From: an uncultured Pseudodesulfovibrio sp.
Lineage (GTDB): Bacteria > Desulfobacterota > Desulfovibrionia > Desulfovibrionales > Desulfovibrionaceae
Direction: 5' to 3'
Assembly: GCF_963662885.1 (NCBI RefSeq)
Contig: NZ_OY760059.1
Coordinates: 310,001-374,000, forward strand
Length of the DNA: 64,000 bases
In this document: positions 58,052-64,000 of the stretch, piece after piece
Layout: each line of letters opens with the position of its first letter
How positions within the stretch are numbered: position 1 is the stretch's first letter
Made by a program: the position numbers and the translations under genes
Notes under the pieces: model-generated
What the model was told of the DNA's origin: nothing
The model's input: only the letters and a program-made list of their open reading frames with translations
Databases searched by the model: none

Positions 58052-58993
58052 TTACCGTTCTCCCTTGCGGAAGGGAATGAGCAGGGCCTTGGGATAGGCC
58101 GCGCGGCGCGACATGACGATCAGCGCAATGATGGAGAAAACGTAGGGCATCATCAAGTAGAATTGATACGGGATGGCCACTCCCGACTCCTGCTGCACGC
58201 GCATCTGGATGGCGTCGAAGGCCGCGAAGAGCAGGCAGCCGAGCAGCGCCTTGCCCGGTTTCCAGGACGAGAAGACCACCAGGGCGATGCAGATCCAGCC
58301 GCGCCCGTTGACCATGCCGATGTAGTGGGCGTCAAAGGCGGACATGGTCAAAAAGGCCCCGCCCACGGACATGAGCGCGCTGCCCACCACCACCGCGCCC
58401 GTGCGGATGGAGAAGACGGAAAGCCCCTGCGCCTCGGCGGCCATGGGGTTTTCTCCGACCATGCGCACGGCCAGGCCGAGCGGGGTACGGAAGAGAACGT
58501 AGCTGACCACGATCACGGCCACAAAGGCCAGATAGGTCAGGACCGTCTGGTGGAACAGGGTCTCGCCCAGAAAGGGGATGTCGGACAGGAAGGGAATCTT
58601 GAGCGGCATGAAGGGCACGATCTTGGGCGGGGTCGTGGCCTTGGGCAGGAGCATGCGGAAGACGAAGGCCGCCAGGCTGGACCCGAGCATGGTGATGCCC
58701 AGGCCGCTGACATGCTGCGACAGCCCCAAATGTACGGTGAACAGGGCGTGGAGCAGACCGAAGAGCCCGCCCACAAAGGCCGCGAACAGCACGCCGGTCC
58801 ACAGGTCGCCGCCCAGATAGACCCACATCCAACCGGCCATGCACCCTGCGGACATGATGCCCTCGATGCCGAGGTTGAGCACGCCCGCGCGCTCGCAGAT
58901 GAGTTCGCCCAGGGTACCGAAGATGAGCGGCGAGGCCATGCGGATGGTGGCCAGCCAGAAGCCCGTTTCGAGGAGGAAGTTCAGGATACCCAT
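58052..58993 (-). CDS. ABC transporter permease 2 of the second BMP system
   Basis: Permease of 313 residues with about eight to nine helices. CERAGVLNLGIEGIMSAGCM and the coupling loop MVGENPMAAEAQGLS show the same importer group as the nucleoside system upstream. It is the second permease of the operon; its ATG at 58993 lies one base after the previous stop. codA follows. Confidence 0.9.
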   Translation of the reverse strand: MGILNFLLETGFWLATIRMASPLIFGTLGELICERAGVLNLGIEGIMSAGCMAGWMWVYLGGDLWTGVLFAAFVGGLFGLLHALFTVHLGLSQHVSGLGITMLGSSLAAFVFRMLLPKATTPPKIVPFMPLKIPFLSDIPFLGETLFHQTVLTYLAFVAVIVVSYVLFRTPLGLAVRMVGENPMAAEAQGLSVFSIRTGAVVVGSALMSVGGAFLTMSAFDAHYIGMVNGRGWICIALVVFSSWKPGKALLGCLLFAAFDAIQMRVQQESGVAIPYQFYLMMPYVFSIIALIVMSRRAAYPKALLIPFRKGER

Positions 58994-58994
58994 G

Positions 58995-60044
58995 TTACCT
59001 CCACCGGATGCGGTATCGTGCCAGGAACATCGAGAAGAGCACGGACAGCAGGCAGACCGCCGTGGTCACGTCCGCGATGTAGTTGGAGATGTTGATGGCC
59101 CGGCTCATGGAGTCGGCGCCGATGTAGATGACGGCCACGAAGATGGACGAGGCCACCACCCCCAGCGGATTCAGCCCGGCCAGCATGGCCACCACGATGC
59201 CCGAGTAGCCGAAGCCCGGAGACAGGTCCAGGGTCAGGTACTCCTTGACCCCGCACAGCTCGGACACGCCCGCCATGGCGGCCAGCCCGCCGGACAGCAG
59301 GGCGGTACGCACGATAGTGGCGTTGACCGGCATGCCCGCGAACAGGCTGGCCCGTGGGCTGATGCCCACGGCGCGGATTTCGAACCCCCAGGTCGTCGCC
59401 CGCATGAACCACCAGGACCCCAGAGCGCAGGCCAGGGCGATGAGGAAGCCCAGGTGAAGCCGGGTCTTGGCGATCAGTTGCGGGAGCAGAGCCGAGTCGA
59501 CAACCGGTGCTGCCTGGGGCCAGCCCATGGCCATGGGGTCCTTCCAGGGACCGAAGACCAGCCAGTTGACGAACAGCAGGACGATGAAATTGAGCAGCAG
59601 CGTGGTCACGACCTCGTCCACCTGGAGCTTGGTCTTGAGCAGGGTGGGCAGGAGCAGGAGCAGCCCGCCGCCCAGCGCCCCGGCCAGGAAAAGATAGGGA
59701 ATCATCAGATAGGACGGCATCTCGAACGCGCCCGAACCGAGCCAGGTGGCCACCACCGCGCCGATATACAGCTGCCCCTCGGCCCCGATGTTCCAGAGCT
59801 TGGCCCGGAAAGCCACGGCCGCGGCCAGACCGGTGAAGATCAGCGGCGTGGCCCGGGTCAGGGTTTCGGTGATGGCAAACGTGCTGCCGAGCGCTCCCTT
59901 GAGCATCAATGCCCAGCCCTGAATGGGCGAGGCTCCGGCCCAGACGAGCAGGACGGAGCAGACGACCATGGCGGCGACCACGGCCAAGACCGGAGCCAGG
60001 GTCTTCATGGTCAGGGAAACCTGTTCGCGGGCTTCTATGCGCAT
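58995..60044 (-). CDS. ABC transporter permease 1 of the second BMP system
   Basis: Permease of 349 residues with about nine helices, first of the pair. LWNIGAEGQLYIGAVVA and the coupling loop AVGISPRASLFAGMP are diagnostic. It overlaps the end of the ATPase gene by ten bases (60035-60044), which indicates coupled translation. Confidence 0.9.
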   Translation of the reverse strand: MRIEAREQVSLTMKTLAPVLAVVAAMVVCSVLLVWAGASPIQGWALMLKGALGSTFAITETLTRATPLIFTGLAAAVAFRAKLWNIGAEGQLYIGAVVATWLGSGAFEMPSYLMIPYLFLAGALGGGLLLLLPTLLKTKLQVDEVVTTLLLNFIVLLFVNWLVFGPWKDPMAMGWPQAAPVVDSALLPQLIAKTRLHLGFLIALACALGSWWFMRATTWGFEIRAVGISPRASLFAGMPVNATIVRTALLSGGLAAMAGVSELCGVKEYLTLDLSPGFGYSGIVVAMLAGLNPLGVVASSIFVAVIYIGADSMSRAINISNYIADVTTAVCLLSVLFSMFLARYRIRWR

Positions 60045-61579
60045 GCCGAAGCCCCCTGTGCGCCTGCACTGACGGGCTGGTTGCCGGACATGAGCAGGCC
60101 GAGCTTCGCGCGGTCCACATCGGCGGTGGGCATGGGCGCGGACAGGGCGCCCTGGTACATGACCTGGATGCGGTTGGAGATCTGGAACAACTCGTCCAGA
60201 TCCTCGGAGATGAGGATGATGCCCGCGCCGCGCTTGGCCGCGTTCAGAAGCTGCTGGTGCACGTAGGCCGTGGCGCCCACGTCCAGGCCCCAGGTGGGTT
60301 GGTTGACCATGATGATACCGGGCGCGGCCGAGAAGACACGGGCCAGAATGAGTTTTTGCATGTTGCCGCCGGACAGTTTTCGGACCGGGGTATTGATGCC
60401 CGGGCAGCGGATGTCGAACGCCTCGACAAGCTGCCTGGCGCTGGAGGCCAGCGCCTTGAAATTCAGAATGCCCCGCTTGGCAAACCCCGGCTTGCGGTAT
60501 TTCTCGGTGGCCAGGTTTTCCATGATGGTCATGTCGGACACCAGCCCCGTGCCGGTGCGGTCATCCGGCACCCTGCCCACCCCGCGCTCCAACATACCTG
60601 CGGGGCTTGGGTTGTGCACCGCTTTGCCATTGATGACGATCTGCCCCTGCATGGGCACGATCAGGCCGGACAGCAGGTCCGCCAGCTGCGCCTGGCCGTT
60701 GCCGGACACGCCCGCGATGCCGAGGATTTCATGGCTGTTCAGACTCAGGGAGAGGTTGTCCAGCAGGGCCTTGCCCCGGCCGTCCTCCACCCGGATGGAA
60801 TCGAGATAGAGGATTTCCCTGCCCTGCTCCAGGTCGGTGAACTGCGCCTTGGGGATGTCGCTGCCGACCATGGCCCGGGCCAGTTCGTCGGCCGTGGTGT
60901 CCGCCGTGGCCGACTCGAAGACCACGCGGCCCTGGCGAAGCACGGCGCAGCGGTCGGACGCGGCCATGACCTCGCGCATCTTGTGGGTGATGAAGATCAC
61001 GGACAGCCCTTCCCGAACCATCTGTCGCAACGTGACGAACAGGTGGTCCGCCTCCTGCGGGGTCAGGACCGAAGTCGGTTCGTCCAGAATAAGAATTTTC
61101 GCGTCGCGGTACAGGACCTTGAGAATCTCTACGCGCTGGCGCTCGCCCACGGACAGGTCGGCCACTCGCGCACCGGGAGTGACCTCCAGGCAGAACTGCT
61201 CCATCAGCTTCTCGAGCTTGGCGCGAGCACGCCTGCGGTCATGCCTGGGAGCAAGCAGGGATTCCGTGCCGAGCATGACGTTTTCGAGCACCGTCATGTT
61301 GTCGGCCAGGGTGAAATGCTGGTGGACCATGCCCACGCCCGCATTGAGCGCGGCCCTGGGCGAGCCCTGAGGCAGCAGCTTGCCGAAGACCTCGACCGTA
61401 CCCGTGTCGGCCACGTAATGGCCGAACAGGATGGACATGAGCGTGGTCTTGCCCGCACCGTTCTCGCCCAACAAGGCAAGCATCTCGCCCTCATGCAGGG
61501 CCAGGGAGACGTCCTGGTTGGCGACCACGGAACCGAAGGTCTTGGTGATGTTGTTCAGATTGAGAATCGGGGAGGACAT
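60035..61579 (-). CDS. ABC ATPase of the second BMP system, two NBDs
   Basis: Double ATPase of 514 residues. The first NBD has Walker A GENGAGKTTLMS, signature LSVGERQRVEILKVLY and Walker B LILDEPTSVLTP. The second is degenerate at Walker A (GVSGNGQAQLADLL) and at Walker B (IIMVNQPTWGLDVG), while keeping the signature LSGGNMQKLILARV. The ATG at 61579 follows GGAG. A hairpin lies in the 54 bases between it and the binding-protein gene. Confidence 0.92.
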   Translation of the reverse strand: MSSPILNLNNITKTFGSVVANQDVSLALHEGEMLALLGENGAGKTTLMSILFGHYVADTGTVEVFGKLLPQGSPRAALNAGVGMVHQHFTLADNMTVLENVMLGTESLLAPRHDRRRARAKLEKLMEQFCLEVTPGARVADLSVGERQRVEILKVLYRDAKILILDEPTSVLTPQEADHLFVTLRQMVREGLSVIFITHKMREVMAASDRCAVLRQGRVVFESATADTTADELARAMVGSDIPKAQFTDLEQGREILYLDSIRVEDGRGKALLDNLSLSLNSHEILGIAGVSGNGQAQLADLLSGLIVPMQGQIVINGKAVHNPSPAGMLERGVGRVPDDRTGTGLVSDMTIMENLATEKYRKPGFAKRGILNFKALASSARQLVEAFDIRCPGINTPVRKLSGGNMQKLILARVFSAAPGIIMVNQPTWGLDVGATAYVHQQLLNAAKRGAGIILISEDLDELFQISNRIQVMYQGALSAPMPTADVDRAKLGLLMSGNQPVSAGAQGASACA

Positions 61580-61592
61580 GGCGCTCCGAAAA

Positions 61593-61620
61593 TCGGGCCG
61601 CCCCGGATGAGGCGGCCCGA
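61593..61620 (-). terminator. intra-operon attenuator hairpin
   Basis: Perfect ten-base arms TCGGGCCGCC and GGCGGCCCGA with an eight-base loop. On the minus strand TTTTCGG follows. It lies directly after the binding-protein gene and should let only part of transcription pass into the ATPase and permease genes, as in many binding-protein operons. Confidence 0.6.
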
Positions 61621-61633
61621 CTCGCATAACCGT

Positions 61634-62626
61634 TTAGAAGGTGGACTTAGGCTCGTTGTCGTCGATCTTGACCACAAAGGCCCCGGATTTGATCTCTTCG
61701 GCCTTCTTGGCCACGGCTTCCTTGACGTCGGCCGGGATCTTGGCGTCGAACTCGTAGAACGGAGACAGAGTGGCTCCGCCCTTGGCCATCATGGTGTACT
61801 CGCGGTAATCCTCGGCCTTGAATTTGCCTTCCTTGACCAGCTTGACGGCCTGGGCCACGGCGGCGTCCATGTTCCACAGGGCGGAGGCGACGACAACGTC
61901 CTTGCCGTTCTCTTCCTTGTTCATGTCGTTGACGTTGCCGAAGGCGATGATGCCCTTTTCACGGGCGGCGTCGACCACGCCGGCGCGCTCGGCGTACAGC
62001 ACGTCCACGCCGGATTCCACCTGGGCGAAGGCGAACTCCTTGGCCTTGGGCGGATCATACCAGGAGCCGATGAAGGAGACCTTGAACTGCACCTCCGGGT
62101 TCACGGACTTGGCGCCGGCCATGAAGGCGTTGAACAACCGGTTGCATTCGCCGATGGGGTAGCCGCCGACCATGCCGATCTTGTTGGTCTTGGTCATCTT
62201 GCCCGCGACCATGCCCATCAGGTAGCAGGGCTCGTGAATGTAGTTGTCGAACACCGAAAGGTTGGTGCCGCGGGGGCCGAAGGTGTCGCCCATGAGATAG
62301 GCCACGTTGGGGTAGTCCTTGGCGACCTTGGTCACATCGCGGGAAATGCCGAAGGCCTCGCCCACGATCAGGTCCACGCCCTTTTCCGAGTATTCGCGCA
62401 GGACGCGGATGTAGTCGGTGTTGGAGACCTTTTCGGAGTACACGTACTCGATCTCACCGGCCTCGGCGGCCTTCTGCAACGCCTTGTGCAGGCAGGCGTC
62501 CCATTTCTGCTGAATGGGCTGGGTGTAGATGCCCGCGACCTTGATCTTGCCCGCGGCCATGGCGTTGCCCGCGCACAGGGCGATCGCCAGGCACATGGCG
62601 GCCGCCACGGAAAGAATATATTTCAT
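61634..62626 (-). CDS. BMP-family substrate-binding protein
   Basis: Periplasmic binding protein of 330 residues, BMP/PnrA family; signal peptide ends near NAMA at residue 24. VAGIYTQPIQQKWDACLHKA is the first strand-helix and NKIGMVGGYPIGECNRLFNA the second-domain loop. It is clearly divergent from the other two BMP proteins in this window. It opens the second importer operon. The substrate may be a base or nucleoside; CodA encoded downstream hints at cytosine or cytidine, but this is inference. Confidence 0.9.
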   Translation of the reverse strand: MKYILSVAAAMCLAIALCAGNAMAAGKIKVAGIYTQPIQQKWDACLHKALQKAAEAGEIEYVYSEKVSNTDYIRVLREYSEKGVDLIVGEAFGISRDVTKVAKDYPNVAYLMGDTFGPRGTNLSVFDNYIHEPCYLMGMVAGKMTKTNKIGMVGGYPIGECNRLFNAFMAGAKSVNPEVQFKVSFIGSWYDPPKAKEFAFAQVESGVDVLYAERAGVVDAAREKGIIAFGNVNDMNKEENGKDVVVASALWNMDAAVAQAVKLVKEGKFKAEDYREYTMMAKGGATLSPFYEFDAKIPADVKEAVAKKAEEIKSGAFVVKIDDNEPKSTF

Positions 62627-62946
62627 CTGGAATCCTCACTGGTTGTGGTTGATGTGTCGAGCCATGGGCTGCATGAATCCGTTACCGTACGAAACCATGA
62701 CCAGTGCAATGCTAGTGCCAGAAATTCCCCAAAAGGAAAATACCAACAAACCCCCGCCAGTAGAGGATTCAGACCCGCGCGTAGGCGAGCCGTCAGCGAG
62801 AAAAGGTTACAATTTTGAAATTTTATTTTCCGACAAAGTCGTAGGCTTTAACGGGATTGTCAAACCAAGCCCTCCCCACCCAGAGGATAGGCCCCCGCCC
62901 CGACACTCCGCATCGAGAGTCAAAACATATACCCACCAAAACGAAA

Positions 62947-62978
62947 AAGGCCCTACGAAGAATTCTTCGTAGGGCCTT
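62947..62978 (-). terminator. perfect 32-base palindromic terminator
   Basis: Arms AAGGCCCTACGAAGAA and TTCTTCGTAGGGCCTT join without a loop. On the minus strand TTTTTCG follows. It sits just downstream of the 3' end of the tRNA fragment on the minus strand, as a tRNA terminator would. Confidence 0.85.
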
Positions 62979-62988
62979 GATTCCAAGA

Positions 62989-63014
62989 TGGTGCTCGGGG
63001 ACAGAATTGAACTG
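62989..63014 (-). tRNA. 3' fragment of a tRNA gene (likely attachment site)
   Basis: On the minus strand the sequence ends in CCCGAGC-A-CCA, preceded by CTGTC and the T-loop TTCAATT with the G53-C61 closing pair. T-arm, seven-base acceptor strand, discriminator and CCA have exactly the right spacing. Three T-stem pairs form plus a G-T wobble; the outermost position does not pair. No matching 5' acceptor strand GCTCGGG or anticodon arm is found within 150 bases. The fragment is therefore truncated, as at the attachment site of an element that integrates into a tRNA 3' end. Confidence 0.6.
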
Positions 63015-63198
63015 CGGAATACATGCACACCGAGGCTCGTTAGCACACTTGAGGCCACTCTCATCATTTGGCAGTAATTCGATCAGCATCTATATACTGA
63101 CCGCTCCGCAAACATGTATGAACAAGTAGGGGAAATCGTAAAGCAGGACGGAATCTTACTGGAACATATCCCTGTATCACTTGTCCCTTTCTCTCTCC

Positions 63199-64000
63199 CT
63201 ACTTGCGGAATTCGGCCAGAGGAATGTACTTCACCCCACCTTCGCCGGAGGTGATAAGGGCTTTCCCATTAGGCAGGAACTCACAACGATCCACTCGAGC
63301 GAACGTTAGCTTGGAATACACCATGCGTTTTTGGGTCAGGTCATAAATAGAAATGCCTCCTTGGTCATCGTCATAGTTAGGCTTGCAGGAAGCGACCGCG
63401 AGAAAACGGCTGTCCGAAGAAAGAGCTATGGTCTTGACCCGATTATTGACCTTTATGCGCTGGGATATACTGCCGTTATTAAGGTTGTAGATTTCGATTG
63501 TATTTGCAAGTCGATTTGAAATAGCTAGAAGTTCACTGTCGCCGGAGAATGCCATGGCGTCGATCCGGTTGTCTTTTTTCCAGGAATACATTTTCCTGCA
63601 GTCCGTACCATCAAGAATCACAAGCAGTTGCTCCTGCATAAGACCGGGTAAGAAATCACTGCCCCCTTCGTAGGCGATGTACCTCCCGTCTGGTGAGACC
63701 ATGACGTTCGACCTGTGCCCTTCATCATGGAACTCACCTTCAATGTGGCCATTCGTAATATTCTTAATTCTGACGAAGTCGTCTGCCCCGATTCCAAACT
63801 CGAACAATTGGACGACGAGATGTTCTCCATCGGGCAGGATAAAGAAATCACCCATCATGGCTCCAGTGTCGTAATTGAAAACTTCCTTGCCTGTTTCTCG
63901 GTCGATCACCTGCAGCCCTTTGAGATGATACAGTATGAGTTTTGAACCGTCGGCCGAATACTCCAAGCAGGGTCCCGGTGCATTTGTGTCCACCGATCCT
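63199..64000 (-). CDS. beta-propeller-like protein, truncated at window end
   Basis: The frame is open to the window edge, so the visible 267 residues are the C-terminal part of a longer protein. It consists of repeated strands of the type VMVSPDGRYIAYEG, AMAFSGDSELLAISN and TIALSSDSRFLAVAS, which fit WD40 or YVTN-type beta-propeller blades of about 45 residues. An N-terminal domain could lie outside. Composition is AT-richer than in the operons to the left, in line with foreign origin. Function unknown. Confidence 0.75.
   Translation of the reverse strand, partial: GSVDTNAPGPCLEYSADGSKLILYHLKGLQVIDRETGKEVFNYDTGAMMGDFFILPDGEHLVVQLFEFGIGADDFVRIKNITNGHIEGEFHDEGHRSNVMVSPDGRYIAYEGGSDFLPGLMQEQLLVILDGTDCRKMYSWKKDNRIDAMAFSGDSELLAISNRLANTIEIYNLNNGSISQRIKVNNRVKTIALSSDSRFLAVASCKPNYDDDQGGISIYDLTQKRMVYSKLTFARVDRCEFLPNGKALITSGEGGVKYIPLAEFRK

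Larger units (their letters stand above)
62627..63198. other. AT-richer boundary region with tRNA fragment
   Basis: No gene is supported in these 572 bases; two or three overlapping short frames at 62800-63130 run across the tRNA fragment and the terminator and look accidental. Base composition drops compared with the operons to the left. It contains a terminator palindrome and the 3' portion of a tRNA gene. Confidence 0.6.

Noticed and set aside
62807..63129. Short overlapping frames of 86-90 codons on both strands
   Set aside because: They run across the terminator palindrome and the tRNA fragment and lack ribosome-binding sites.

Overview
This 64 kb window is GC-rich chromosomal DNA of a Gram-negative anaerobe, most likely a sulfate reducer of the Desulfovibrionales (Pseudodesulfovibrio-like). 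The clues are a selenocysteine-containing SelD with an in-frame UGA, an inner-membrane protein fused to eight c-type haem motifs, a metX-metW methionine pair, a large multi-PAS hybrid kinase and an RTX-type surface protein. The taxonomic call is inference; there is no rRNA gene in the window. Genes are dense and largely arranged in short operons.

Region 1-12 kb: truncated MFS transporter, small membrane protein, metallo-beta-lactamase-fold lipoprotein, metX-metW, an RcnA-like metal transporter with a very His-rich loop and its MarR regulator behind paired palindromes, rhodanese plus MscS channel, UbiA-type prenyltransferase, a YdcZ-type transporter, a DksA/TraR zinc-finger protein and a PHP-glycosyltransferase fusion. 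Region 12-21 kb: rfaE2 with a YkgJ-type Fe-S/zinc protein, selD (UGA codon plus hairpin), a five-PAS hybrid kinase, ornithine aminotransferase, and a MarR-controlled membrane/kinase fusion. Region 21-27 kb: a complete fructose phosphotransferase operon (EIIA-HPr-EI fusion, 1-phosphofructokinase, EIIB-EIIB-EIIC). Region 27-43 kb: pirin, a two-gene membrane complex resembling the cytochrome bd superfamily with eight c-haem sites, a chemoreceptor, coaX, a lipoprotein, enolase, folD, an APC permease with divergent LysR, and an RTX-type protein beside an unknown gene.

Region 43-63 kb is dominated by nucleoside and base salvage. One long minus-strand operon carries two related BMP-type binding proteins, an ABC ATPase, two permeases, cdd, deoC, deoA and deoB. 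A second operon carries another binding protein, ATPase, two permeases and codA. Together they would import (deoxy)nucleosides and bases and convert the sugar to central metabolites through DeoB and DeoC. From about 62.6 kb the sequence becomes AT-richer: a 3' tRNA fragment followed by a terminator palindrome suggests the edge of an integrated element, with a beta-propeller-like gene running off the window.

A family of structured intergenic elements, roughly 100 bp each, recurs in the window. Four fuller copies and one partial copy start 4-22 bases after a stop codon in the sense direction, and their hairpin arms differ by compensating changes. This is the least explained signal here.
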